Assembly: GCF_000801105.2 (NCBI RefSeq) | Contig: NC_079519.1 | Location: forward strand, 15,701,828-15,765,827 | Direction of reading: 5' to 3' | Length of the DNA stretch: 64,000 nt | From: Raphanus sativus | Taxonomy: Eukaryota > Streptophyta > Magnoliopsida > Brassicales > Brassicaceae | Part shown: positions 23,272 through 33,684 of the stretch, piece after piece | How the letters are laid out: the number at the start of each line of letters is the position of its first letter | Numbering within the stretch: position 1 is the first letter of the stretch | Notes under the pieces: model-generated | The model's input: the letters and a program-made list of their open reading frames with translations, nothing else | What the model was told of the DNA's origin: nothing | Databases searched by the model: none | Made by a program: the position numbers and the translations under genes

Positions 23272-26176
23272 ATGGGGAATCGTAGGAACAAGCGTCTGAA
23301 GAAGACTAAGACAACGAAGAAGAAGCAGACAGAGGAGGAGGTTGAAGCAGAGCAATTTCTCGAAGATGTTACAAACAAGGCAGTTTCAGAGGAACAGATT
23401 GAAGATGCTGAGCAATCCCTCGTAGAAGGAACAAACAAAGAAGTACTAGAGGATGCACTGCAAGAAATGGAGGAAGAACTGCTAGATGAAATGGATGCAC
23501 AGCAGGATGAAATGGAGGATGAAATGGAGGAGGCAGAGCAGGAAGAAAAGGAGGAAGAACCGCATGACGAAATGGAGGAGGCAGAGCAGGATGAACTGCA
23601 GGATGAAATGGAGGATGTAGAGCGGGGTCAAGTGGAAGAGGAAGAGCAGGGTCAAATGGAAGAAGAGCAACGACATAAAAGACGTCGAGGAGCAACGAAG
23701 ATGAAGCACATTGCGAAGGATCCAAATGAACGGCTACATGTTGATTTCATTGATTTGGGAGAACCTTGTGGTCCAGGATCGGTCTTGTTATCCTCCTATT
23801 TGGGTCCATTAGTACGTGAGCATGTTCATGTGGTCATTGATAACTGGAGGAAGCTTACTGAAGATATCAGAAATGTGCTATGGAAATCAATTAAGGTAAG
23901 CAGAATCAAATTATACAATTGTTATAAATTTTGGTTGTGTGTTAATGTTTCTCTCATACCTGACTACAGATGAGGTTCGACGTCGACAAAGAGTTCAAAA
24001 AGGATGCTTTGTTTAAGCAGATTGGGTGTTTGTGGAGAGCATCCAAATCACGTCTGGTGACCTCAATCAGGAATGCTCCTACCGTTACCGCAAGGATGAA
24101 CCTGCGACCGAAGAATGTAACTGTGGCTGAATGGCGTAAATTCATCAAAGATAAGACAAGTCCCGCCTTCAAGGTTGTCAGTGACGCTTACAGGGAAAGA
24201 AGACAGAAGCAGATTCCTCACACTTGCGGTCGTAAAGGAATGGTGAGATTGAGAGAAGATCTGGTTAAGGCTAGCGAAGACCCATCACAGGTGTCTAGGC
24301 TAAGAGTGTGGGTAAAATCACGAACTAAGAAGGATGGAACGCCTGACAATGTTACTGCGGCTGAAAAGATAGTAAGTTACTCTGTTAACACTGATTTTAT
24401 AAAGTTGGATTGTATGGTGCTTGGTGATTACGATTTCACTGATTTCTTGTCTGTGTACACTGATTTCATGTTTTTCCAGAGAAAGGCGTTGGAGTCAGAA
24501 GTTGAGGGTCGTGCAGATTCATCCTCAACGAATCCAAAGCAAGATCTGATTACTGAGATATTGGGACCTGATCAACCTGGGCGGTTCAGAGCTATGGGCA
24601 GAGGCATTAGCACCACCAAGTTAAACTGTTTACAAATTAAGAACAGCTTCGTGGCTGCCATGCAAGAAAAACATGTGTCTTTGGAGAAACAGGTTCATAG
24701 TTTACAGCAGCAAATTGCCAGAATGAATAATCAGGGTCCCGATACTGATGTCAGTGAAAACTCAAATAACAAGGTATGGTAGAACTTACTTTGAATCAAT
24801 ATATCTCCATAATTGTATTTACGAATTGATTTGAATCTTTTGTCCTGACTGTAGAGTGTAAATACGAAGTTACTGACCAAGTGTTATCTTGTGGACTGGT
24901 CTGCTGTTGATGTCAATGTCGCTGAGGGACGGGTTGTTTCTTGTGAACCTGATGGGTTAGTTAATGGGATACCGTTAGGGCCTAATGCTGTGAAGGTTTT
25001 AGTTGAAACTGCAATAATACCAGAAACATTTTTATGGAGACCTGCACCTAATATGTTTACTATGGAGGATGCAGTAGGAGAAATGATAGCATGGCATTCC
25101 GATCATTGTATTGTTCCAGCAGCTGCTTTACCTGATGACAATGCTCCTAAGGTTAATTTTCCTCTTCCTCTGTAGCTGATACTAACTCTCAGTCTGGGTC
25201 TTTCTTATTCAAAAATGTTTGTGTTGTTTTGCAGAGCCCTTTCAGCAGTTCAAATAAAAAATGCAAATTCATGGACTACGTACATAATGAGGAAGTCGTT
25301 GCTGTAGGACGATGGCAGACAAAAGACCCGAACACGTTGGTGAATGGACTTCCTCTTGGTCCAAATGCAATAAAAGTGTATGTGGATGAGGTATTAAACC
25401 CTGATGCATACATATGGAGGCCTACTGTGGGGAAGACATCTATGGAGGATTATCAGAATTGTGTTCTAGCATGGCCAGCAAATAGCGTTGTGTTTGACTC
25501 CAAAACACCCAGCTCTAAAGCAGGAAGTTCTATGGCAGGAAGTTCAAAATCAGCAAGTCCGCCTTTTAAGAATCAAAAGTCTCCACTAAGTGCAACAGCT
25601 ACTGCAAAACCTGCAACGGGTGTCAACGTGCAGTCTGGTGCTGAGGGTTCTCCAGTAACCCCACCAGCTCCTACAAAGCAACCTGCAGCGACAATGAAAG
25701 CCAAGTCACCTGTAATTCCAGCATCTCCTCTTTGCAGATCAGAGGTAGTTTCTTTCCTTGTGCACTACTTGATTGGTTGTGGTTATGATTCCTGAATATT
25801 GGTTCTGCTTTGTGGTATCGTGGTTTGTGTTTGCAGCGTAACAAATTCAAGCTTAATAAAAAAATCAAGCTGATGGATCTGTCCGGAAATAATGTGGTCG
25901 TCGCTGAAGGACGTTGGTCATCGAATCATCCTGAAAATCTTGTCCACTTTCAACCTTTGGGGCCTGGTGCATGTCGAGTCTTTGTGGATGTTGTGAAGGT
26001 TAAAGATGCTGCTGTGTGGAGGACATCGTCTGAGATCGAGTATATGGAAGATGCACTTGGAAGCTGTCTTGCTTGGCCAGAGGATAAAGTTCTAATGGTG
26101 AGATCTCGTATATTTGTTACATTAGTGTGGAGATGTGTCAAACTAATCAGAGATATGTCGTTCTGCGCAGGTTTAA
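23272..26176 (+). CDS. TNPA-type CACTA regulatory/DNA-binding protein
   Basis: In En/Spm, TNPA binds subterminal repeats and joins the ends for transposition. Seven exons are inferred: 23272-23895, 23970-24371, 24480-24773, 24855-25151, 25235-25744, 25837-26097 and 26171-26176. All introns are GT-AG, all are phase 0, and they give 797 codons with no stop. Residues 1-160 are basic then very acidic, with repeats of DEMEEAEQ. About 160-380 is a Transposase_24-like (Ptta/En/Spm) domain (KNVTVAEWRKFIKDKTSPAF, IPHTCGRKGMVRLRED). About 380-440 is a coiled coil (KQVHSLQQQIARMN). Then come three Transposase_23-like repeats, one per exon (VNGIPLGPNAVKV, VNGLPLGPNAIKV and FQPLGPGACRV, each followed by a WR and MED motif). 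The intron at 24372 is in-frame and could be retained. Confidence 0.87.
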
Positions 26177-27415
26177 AAGAGCCAAAGGAACCAAGCAATA
26201 AGACATTTTTAATGACTCTGTTTTTATTGACTCTGTTTTCTAAAGACATCAACGGCTTTGTGTTTCTCTGTTTTAGAACGTGACTACTGTTATTTTCCTT
26301 GGATGTTTGTATTCAGTTTGAAACTTAACTAATTAAGTGTTTTATGATTTCACTGTTTATCTTAATTCACAACAAGTCACATACACTTGAAAAGTCCAAA
26401 TACAATTTCAAATTACAAATTAAAAAAAAAACATTTAGGGTATAGGGTAAAAATACGGTAACGATAAGGTTTGGTGGTGTAGGGATTGTATTAGTGTTAA
26501 AGATTAAGGTAATGATAGTTTTCAATGATTCATTGTAAAAATAACAATAATCAAAGAATGCTTTCCAAACCTTTGTCGTTGAGGGTTAACATGTTTGTGT
26601 CAAGTTTTAGGGGTTAGGGTATAAATTGGTTTACTTTGAGTGTTTAGTGTATATATGTCCACAAAATGCTGTTTTCATATTTTAGTTTGTATAGGTTATA
26701 TGATCACTAAAAATGTATATAAACATTCAAATACAAGTTTACAACATCCTAAATCATCTCAAAACCAAACAAAATCGATGCACTTCTTAGTGTTCTACAT
26801 ATTGTCGTTATTTCAATAGGAGAGAAACAATATAAAAAGACACATTTCATCCATTGGATTGACATGATTCAACGGTGTAGATTAGTTCTCTAGGTTATCC
26901 TCGCCCTTCACGCTCATTGGTACAATTATTTTCTTTATCTTATTCCCACAAATCTCTCTCACGATTCTCTCTCACGCCTTCTCTCTACCACAAATCTCTC
27001 TCATGATTCTCTCTCACGATTCTCTCTCACGCCTTCTCTCACGAATAATCTCTCCAAGCCTCAATTCAATCTCCAATCTTGTTTCTCTCACGACTAATCT
27101 CTCTGGCTTCTCTCCTTATAGGTTAATCGACATCTAAACCCTTGATTTAACTCAACCATCTCTTTATTATACTTCTCTGATTAAACAAATCTTACAGATC
27201 TACAAAGATTTGAAGCCTTTCTCAAATATAACCAACTTCTCTTAATTTCCAGGTCAGAGAAACTCCACTATCTTCAGATCTAACTTTTGTTAATTTTTCA
27301 ATTAAATCTTTGTTCTGTTTTGTTTGATTTGTGGTATTTTGTTGAAACTCAACTTTTTTGTTCTTATTTATCTTAAATATCTAACTTTTGTTAACTTTTC
27401 CATCTAGCAACTCTA
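26177..27415 (+). promoter_or_regulatory. Intergenic region of the CACTA element, likely promoter of the third ORF
   Basis: No coding frame was recognised. 26280-26920 is AT-rich. 26930-27120 holds about ten degenerate copies of TCTCTCACGATT/TCTCTCACGCC, a pyrimidine-rich array like many plant 5' leaders. 27230-27400 is T-rich with a possible acceptor. This looks like a promoter and leader for the ORF at 27416. Confidence 0.45.
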
Positions 27416-27733
27416 ATGGCAGCAAGGAAGGAAATAGTCTGTGCACTCGCGGCAACCGGGGTGAAGCCACAATTTAGACAACAACAGCCACAACAAGAAG
27501 CCACAACTCAAATCCAACGCCCAATACCAGAACCAGGACAGTCCTCAGAAGGCAATGATGTGGAAGAGATAACAAGAGCCGAGTTAAGACGCTCTCAAGG
27601 CTACCATTTGATACGCATTGAGGAACCTGAGGAAGACATCGACCCAATTTTTCGGAACTGTATCAGATCCTTGAATGGTTGGAACTCAGCTCCAGTGAGA
27701 CGCCCACACCAAGCCAAGGGTTCTCGTCAATAA
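27416..27733 (+). CDS. Hypothetical 105-residue protein inside the CACTA element
   Basis: I do not recognise this protein. It is a small frame with an N-terminus MAARKEIVCALAATGV, a Gln/Pro-rich segment (residues 20-45), an acidic patch (NDVEEITRAELR; IEEPEEDIDPIF) and a basic C-terminus (RRPHQAKGSRQ). There is no signal peptide or membrane segment. It lies on the same strand, 1.2 kb after TNPA, behind a pyrimidine-rich leader, and is followed by T-rich sequence and an AATAAA-like signal (TAATAAAAATC near 27837). It could be a third element gene or a captured host fragment. Confidence 0.45.
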   Translation: MAARKEIVCALAATGVKPQFRQQQPQQEATTQIQRPIPEPGQSSEGNDVEEITRAELRRSQGYHLIRIEEPEEDIDPIFRNCIRSLNGWNSAPVRRPHQAKGSRQ

Positions 27734-28374
27734 TAGTTCTATAAACCATTACTTCTGTCTGTGTTTTATTTACTTATGTATTGTACTGAATCAAAATTAT
27801 TTGTTTTTCCATGTTTGTTATTTGTGTGTTTTAATTTAATAAAAATCTAGATTTTTAATTATTATTTTTTATTTACATTTATGCTATTCAATATTCCGAA
27901 TAAAACAATTAATTATATCAGGAAAATTAGAAATAGCTATCAAAATTAATTTTAAAAAGTTTCATTTTACGAAATATTTGGCATTTCAAATTAGTTTGAA
28001 AATTAACATCCTAGCACAAGAAAAAAGCTATTTTTCAGTATTACGTAACGTATAGACAAAGCTATTATAGGTGCAAGACTCAAAAACCGCAACAGTTGCA
28101 ACAACATGTTCCATGGCAAGAGAAATTTGTCATCATAAAATATGTTACGACAAAAATAAAACGCCATATACAAATATAATACAGCATAAAAATGTCGCTA
28201 TAAAAGACTTTTAATCTAGCAATAAAACAACGCTATAATATAGAAACTTTTAATAGCACACCAAAATGTGCTACAATAGGGGGGGGGGGGTTTACTATAG
28301 CTGCAGCTGTCATAGCGTAAGTGTTTTCGCTACTAAAACGATACAATAGCGTTTCCACGGCGCTAGTAATGTTG
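27734..28374 (+). other. CACTA 3' subterminal region
   Basis: Non-coding and AT-rich. It contains many short GCTAT/ATAGC-type words in both orientations (for example near 28050, 28200, 28230 and 28300), as expected for TNPA-bound subterminal repeats. A run of 12 or more G lies near 28279-28290. Confidence 0.5.
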
Positions 28375-28389
28375 ATATTTCTTGTAGTG
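28375..28389 (-). repeat. CACTA 3' terminal inverted repeat
   Basis: ATATTTCTTGTAGTG, the reverse complement of the 5' end at 18523, followed by the target duplication TAC at 28390-28392. Confidence 0.96.
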
Positions 28390-28392
28390 TAC

Positions 28393-29319
28393 GTAAGGAG
28401 ATTGAGAGCTTTAGGAACATGCTTGAGAAGGAAGCTACGTCACCAGTCTCGAACGACACATACTTACACCGTCGATCGATATCGGCCAGACGACATCCAA
28501 TATCCAACAGGAATGTTTATCACCTAAAAGGGATGAGTGAGAGATAGCTTACATCAACAAACGGATTGGAGGCGTCTACAGCCCTCTCAACAACAATGTC
28601 GAATGGTTAAGCAAAAGGATTGATCTTCTACAGCAAGATTTGGAATCAATTCGCGAGAAAGATCAACCTCAGAGTCATAACGTGACCTCGATCGACACTA
28701 GTACACCCAGATCGATCGACATCGAGCAACCACCAGCAGACTACTTACACTGCAGCAGATTTGATCAAGTCAAACATGAGCTTTACGAAGCTATGGATGT
28801 TATGTAGGAGAGGTTCAACAAGCGATGTGATGACATTGACGACCCTCTCAACGACAGAGTGACCAACCTGTGCTTGGCTACTGTCTATTGAAGAATGAGG
28901 TACTCGCTATTCAGAGAATTCTCGGGTATCAAAGTAAGCCGTCAGCATCGATCGACACAGTTACCACTGGGTCGACCGACAGGACTCCCATTGAAACGAC
29001 CGACGCACACATCGTAGCATCGATCGATACCGAGTCTTTGGCTGACAGAGATCAGCTGATTCATGACAAGATCGACGCTTTGCAGAAGGAACTGAAGGAA
29101 CTATCAGAATACGCCTACAACACCATCTACAGGAATGAAGGCAGCATTGAACTACTTGAAAGAAGTCTGAGGAACATCACAGATGCCACCCTCAAGATGG
29201 ATGAGAAACAGCTCAGAAGTGATGATGCCACAAGAAGCTTCATTGCCACATGGTTCAATAGGAAGAGACACGAGATTGATGCTTGTTGTCCAACAGGTAG
29301 CAGTTTCTGCACCAACTAG
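28393..29319 (+). pseudogene. Athila copy 1 accessory region, last part
   Basis: It continues the frame broken at 18522. It aligns with the C-terminal half of the accessory ORF: LNNNVEWLSKRIDLLQ coiled coil, SID motifs, and the final 149-codon frame (28870-29319) ending DDATRSFIATWFNRKRHEID and CCPTGSSFCTN. TAG at 28806 and frameshifts interrupt it. The stop at 29317-29319 corresponds to that at 56151-56153 in copy 3. Confidence 0.8.
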
Positions 29320-29363
29320 CTCAAACCACCAAAGTCAAGCTAAATGACTATAACAAAACATTG

Positions 29364-29381
29364 AGTGGGAGGTAACCCACT
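29364..29381 (+). other. Conserved hairpin after the Athila ORF (copy 1)
   Basis: AGTGGGAGGTAACCCACT: a 6-bp perfect stem with a 6-base loop, 45 bases after the stop codon. The other copies (46321-46338 and 56201-56218) have the same stem with the loop AGGCAA. Confidence 0.6.
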
Positions 29382-29643
29382 AATAGGTTTTATTTAAAAG
29401 TTTTCTACATTTTTACTTCCAATTTTGCATTGGTTTTTGCAGATTCTTTTTGGATCCAAGTAGGATGATGATTCCGTCGACCGACACAACAAAGTCACAT
29501 CGCTCGACACCACATGACCATCCCTAACAATCAATGTATCTCTATACGTATCGACGACGCCATCACGGTCAGGTTTAATCGTTCTTACTTGTTACATTGT
29601 GTACCTATTATCTATTTATTAACTTAACTCCGACTGTGTTACA
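29382..29643 (+). other. Athila copy 1 3' non-coding region (truncated)
   Basis: Aligns with the region behind the ORF in copies 2 and 3 (GATCCAAGTAG at about 29453, then short SID-like CGATCGAC remnants). It stops where the Tat LTR B begins at 29644. Confidence 0.7.
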
Positions 29644-30011
29644 TGCTGGGGTCAAAAACGGTCACAACGAAATTAACGTTCGAAAATATTTCTCGAAAAA
29701 GATTTTTCTCGTAAAAATTACTTAAACTAATTTTTACGATAAAATTCCTGAAAAGATTTGTCCGCAGCATCAAAACAAGCTCTAATGGTTGTATGAGAAA
29801 AACTTGCGGGAAAATCTTGTTTTAAAAAACGATTTCTTAAAACAACGATTTCTTAAACCAACGATTTCTTAAATCAACGATTTAAGAAATCAACGATTTC
29901 TTAACCAACGATTTGAGAAATCAACGATTTCTTAAATCAACGATACGATATTATCAAAGGGCGAAACCTCCGCAAACGAACATCCTAAAAGCATCGTAGC
30001 ATCACAATGGT
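29644..30011 (+). repeat. Tat element B 5' LTR, segment 1
   Basis: It starts TGCTGGGGTCAAAAACGG inside Athila copy 1 sequence. It includes an array of AACGATTTCTTAA-type units in both orientations (29827-29943). It is cut by Tat A at 30012 within the target ATGGT, and continues at 38856, then at 58863 (and in duplicate at 48987). Confidence 0.75.
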
Positions 30012-31388
30012 TGTGGGAACCGAAATTCGCACCGTCAATATTTCGTATATTTTAGGAAAGTAGGAAAACCCTAATTTCCCAGAAGATCCCGGATTTCTAA
30101 GAAACCACACGTCAAGCGATCAGAACACGACAATAACGAAAAATAAAAATAAAAATCGTAAAAAGAGAGCAAGAAGGATTTTATTCCGAATCTGTGTATG
30201 AGCGTTACAACAACAAGGTAACGTGCTTCGGCTACGAGAGCTGTCGGCGAGATCCCTAGTTCTAATACCAGAAGGTGGCTAAACCTAATTGAGTCGCAGC
30301 TCGAAAACAAAAACGGAAAGTTGCCTAAATTGCTCTAAGTGCTAAGTTGCTCTGGAAAGTGATCCTTCTATGCCTCTCGCCTTGAACTCCTTATATACTC
30401 TCTCCAAAGTCGGTTTACGCTTCCCCCTTTTGCCCTTAAGCCGTCATAGTCGAAAAAATGGGAATATTCCAATTTTTCCGATCTTCATGATTATCTCCGG
30501 AAAATTTCAATTTTTTTTTGCGGAAACTGATGCTTATCCACCAAGCATAAATCGTCATAAGGTTTATGGGTTTTTAAGAAATCGCAAGTGGGCCTCGAAT
30601 CAAGTTTAAGACCTCTTTTGGGCCGTATTTTTGATTCGAGACTTTTTTATGATTTTTACGATAAGGTTAAGTTTCCGCGGTTTTATCGTAAACCAAACGG
30701 ATAGTCGTGAGTTGCGGAGAACGGCTATATGGATAGTCGAGAATGCATAATTTTATGTCGTATCGTCTTTTCGGAAGACTTTGGACGTTTCGGAGAAAGA
30801 TCGATGCACGAACGCTCGATTGCTACAGCGACCGAACTTTGTCCGCAGCGCGGTCGCTATAACGACCGAGCCGCACCCGAGGCTCAGTCGCTATAGCGAC
30901 CGAGCTCTGTTCGGAGCTCGTGGCTCGGTCGCTATAGCGACCGAGCTCGGTTCGGAGCTCGGTCGCTATTGACCCGATCGCCATCGCAATCGGGTTTGTG
31001 CCGTGGGTTATGGTCTGTTGTCCGAATGTTTGGAACCATCGTGAAGCTATGATTCTCTCAGGATGCTTGTTTGCGGATGTTTGGACATTTGATAACAATG
31101 TTCCGTTTGTTTTAAGAAATCGTAAACTTTCTCAAGCCGTTTAATTAAGAAATCGTTGATTTCTTAAGTCGTTGATTAAGAAATCGTTTTATTGAAGAAA
31201 TCGTTGATTTCTTAAATTTTTGATTAGGAAATCGTAGTTTTAAAGAATCGTTCTTTTATAACAAGATTTTTCCGTAAATTTTCCGTATAAGTTAATCTTT
31301 TCCAAAAAACCGTAAAAGATTTCTAAGTAAATAATTTTTAACAGAAATTTGGATGCCAACTTTGCCTTGTCCGATTTCGACCCCAATA
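30012..31388 (-). repeat. Tat A 3' LTR
   Basis: 1377 bp from TGTGGGAACCG (plus strand) to GACCCCAATA; the second LTR ends CCCCAACA, so the terminal CA here has mutated to TA. The centre (30830-30972) carries several copies of the GGTCGCTATAGCGACC palindrome, one within a perfect 24-bp palindrome at 30923-30946. It is flanked on the left by ATGGT. Confidence 0.92.
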
Positions 31389-31389
31389 G

Positions 31390-31403
31390 TTAGCCCCCCA
31401 GTG
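31390..31403 (-). other. Tat A polypurine tract
   Basis: Minus strand CACTGGGGGGCTAA, directly before the 3' LTR start. This G-rich tract is typical of Tat elements. Confidence 0.8.
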
Positions 31404-31625
31404 CGGTAGAATCGTGGGTTGACGAGATTCTGTCGTATGGTTTGGTGAGTTTAGGCAAGTTTTTAGGCCAAGTTAGGTATCCAAAAGTCCTATCTTGAAT
31501 AGTAAATCCTGAAGTTACAAAAGAGGGGGTAACTCTTTCATTTTTACTCACCCATCTTTCATAAGACTTGCTTTGAAGAATTCTCTCAAGAAAAATTTAT
31601 TTTTTAAGAAAGAAAATCCTCCAAA

Positions 31626-33241
31626 ATGTCAAAGTTGTTTAGGAGCGGAAATCCTCCCGTGACTTCTTCTCCCGTTTGCAATCAAGACGAAAAACTCCTC
31701 GTTCCGAAGGCCGAGTTCGAACTTCCTCCGAATGCGGCTGAACGCGATGCGTATTGGAGAGCAAGCAGTGATCGTATCAAACGTCCCAGGTGATAGACCC
31801 AAAATCGGGAGGATGGCTTTGGCCGGATGTTGGATATGAACCGAGAAGGCAAAACACTTCTGGAACTGGGATGGATGATAGGATCGTCAAGAGGTGCGGA
31901 ATGACTCTTGATATACCAACGATCTAAGGCTAACCACCAAAGAACGGATGTGGTGCGTTGGCTAACCACCAAATAACACACAAAGATGATTGGCTGACCA
32001 CCAAATCAACAAGCCGGTTTAAACCGATGAACTAGCTAAAGAACTCTCTTTCTCACTCAGAGAAAAAAAACACAAATAAACTCCAAAATGATCTGATTTT
32101 ATTCATGAATAGATTACATATTTATAGTAGAATGAGTCAAAGAAAGACTTAAATAATTGTGGAAAACTAGAAGCTTAGAAAACACAAACAAAGACTAAGA
32201 CTAAAGACTTTTGTAGAACCGAGAAGTTGAATTTTGACTAGTCTTTGAAGAAATCAATGCAGGCCACGAATTTGACTCATTTTCTTGATATTTCTTGATG
32301 CAAATGGGCATGAGACCATCAGGAAAGGCCTGGTCGAATTTGGTATAAAACGGACCCAAATTAAATTTGTTATGAATTTTTCGGTGGACCGAAAAATGCT
32401 CATTTCGCCCAGCAACTAAACCAGCTCCTTCTTCAGTGTCACCTAACTCATTCAGCTCCAAGTTAGTGTCACTTAGCTCATCCAGCTCCATAGTAGTGTC
32501 ACTTATCTCACTCAGCTCATCTAGCTCCAAAGTAGTGTCACGATCTGATGGAAAAATCCCGGTTGGATCAAACTGGTCGACATGATCCCCATCTTGGACC
32601 GTGTCCATGAACCAAAAAGGATGTTGCTTGATTTTGGTTCTACACCAGGGAAGTAAAGTTTCCGATCTGTCGATCTCGGAAAACGGGGGCCCACCTGCCG
32701 AGTAAGACCACTGATCTTTTTCTCGAGACGCTTCGGAAGTTTGCCGGAGTCCCGGACGCGGTTGAGTTCCGGATTCCTAGGGTCGGAGAAAGCGCCGACC
32801 ATTCTCTGGAAGGCTACTTCACGTGTTACGAGGCCGTTCTGACGCGCTGTCGTATCTGGTTTCCGATTCCTGAGATCATTATCCGTGTACTGGACAGTTT
32901 TCAGGTTTTGTTAAACCAGCTGAACCCTACGAGTTTCGAGATCCCTATCGGTCTCGTAATTCTGAGTTACGAGCGCGGCTTATCCCTCACTGCCGACCAT
33001 TTTGAGGCACTTATGAGGCTGAAATACAACAAGGAGTCTGCCTCATGGCGACTGACTCCTCGTCCCATTAGAGCGGAATTTAAGGGCTGCCGCCGATCAT
33101 GCTAGAGAGATTCGCCGAGCGAGGAGGCAGGCCAAACGGGAGACGGTGGAGGTCGCGACCGAAGCGGAGGGAGGTGAAGATGAGGTGACTTATCCGACGG
33201 AGTTCGGAACTTCGTCGTTGGATGATTTTATCCTTTACTGA
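31626..33241 (+). pseudogene. Antisense ORF of Tat A, split by a solo LTR
   Basis: A plus-strand frame starts MSKLFRSGNPPV at 31626 and runs to the solo LTR at 31791. It resumes after the second CCAGG copy and continues through GYFTCYEAVLTRCRIWFPI, PEIIIRVLDSFQV and NLNPTSF-like sequence to VILSYERGLSLTADHFEALM. A stop near 33102 ends this frame; an alternative frame runs to a TGA at 33239-33241. Similar proteins are common in annotated Brassicaceae genomes as transposon-related, and extra antisense ORFs between pol and the 3' LTR are known from Tat elements. Function unknown. The solo LTR interrupts it and at least one frameshift is inferred. Confidence 0.7.
31791..32644 (-). mobile_element. 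Solo LTR of family C
   Basis: 854 bp from TGATAGACCC to TTCTACA, flanked by the perfect 5-bp duplication CCAGG (31786-31790 and 32645-32649). It matches the LTR at 60630-61582. No primer site or internal sequence remains, so LTR-LTR recombination has removed the rest. A minus-strand frame of 135 codons (32608-32201, MDTVQDGDHVDQFD) corresponds to the C-terminus of the ORF that runs into the LTR at 61084-61582. It has acidic repeats of the type TTLELDELSE. Confidence 0.88.
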
Positions 33242-33684
33242 ATTTGTCAGGAAAATGTTTTCCCGTATCTTTGTATTTCCGTGGCCAAGTGTGGCCGTTT
33301 TATCTGCTTATGCCGCGACCGTAGTAGGTTGCGTAATTTTATGTTTTTTGGGACTGGCCTTTTAAGGCTTTGAATCCCTGCCGTCTTCGCGCGTTTTTTT
33401 TATAAATATGAAGTAAGTTTTTTCGATGATTTATGTTTTATGATCTGATTTAAACTTTCGCCAAGTGTAGAGGATAGAATGCGAGTAGTCAGTTCGTATT
33501 CTAACTCTTAATTTATCGCTTGGTTCGTATGCTGCTTTTTAGCGAGCGTTTTAGATGTAAGCGATAAGAGACATGTTTTTGGATCTCGTATTTAATACTA
33601 TGTCCGTAAGATGTTAAGTGCCAGCAAGACTGGGCTTAGGGCAAGACCTAGGTCTAGTCTCAGCATCAAGGATATGCGGAGGGA
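33242..33684. other. Tat A non-coding segment
   Basis: Sequence downstream of the antisense ORF. It is T-rich and shows no frame or structure that I can assign. It ends in the hAT target site CGGAGGGA. Confidence 0.5.

Larger units (their letters stand above)
18523..28389 (+). mobile_element. CACTA (En/Spm) DNA transposon
   Basis: A 9867-bp element with perfect 15-bp terminal inverted repeats (CACTACAAGAAATAT), extending imperfectly to about 28 bp. It is flanked by the 3-bp target duplication TAC (18520-18522 and 28390-28392). The Athila coding sequence reads on across the junction. It carries a TNPD-type transposase gene (decayed), a TNPA-type gene (apparently intact) and an additional small ORF, with non-coding subterminal regions at both ends. 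It could not move on its own but might be mobilised by a related TNPD. Confidence 0.96.
2430..29643 (+). mobile_element. Athila-type gag-protease element, copy 1 (old, split by three insertions)
   Basis: The 5' LTR (2430-3793), primer site (3798-3815), gag (3910-6180), protease (6181-6609) and accessory region (16947-18522 and 28393-29319) follow in order. They align throughout with the younger copies at 39481 and 49332. It is interrupted by a chromovirus at about 6600, a CACTA element at 18523 and a Tat LTR at 29644; its 3' LTR must lie beyond the window. Removing the insertions leaves no room for reverse transcriptase or integrase, as in the other copies. Many stops, indels and primer-site mismatches show that it is the oldest of the three. 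Confidence 0.85.

Noticed and set aside
23369..23725. 118-codon minus-strand frame rich in Pro, Phe, His and Leu
   Set aside because: It is the antisense of the acidic Glu/Met repeat of the TNPA-like gene, a common shadow of purine-rich coding sequence.
28277..28290. Run of G as a possible G-quadruplex or regulatory element
   Set aside because: A lone homopolymer in a region with evident indel noise; without copies to compare, it may be a sequencing artefact.
30830..30972. CRISPR-like array (short repeats with short spacers)
   Set aside because: The repeats are palindromic, irregularly spaced and sit inside plant LTRs; there are no Cas genes and the genome is eukaryotic.
30781..31098. Frames with repeated 'GRYSDRA'/'AIATE' peptides in the Tat LTRs (also 38325-38516 and 38759-39243)
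   Set aside because: They translate the GGTCGCTATAGCGACC palindrome cluster within LTRs; read as non-coding repeats.
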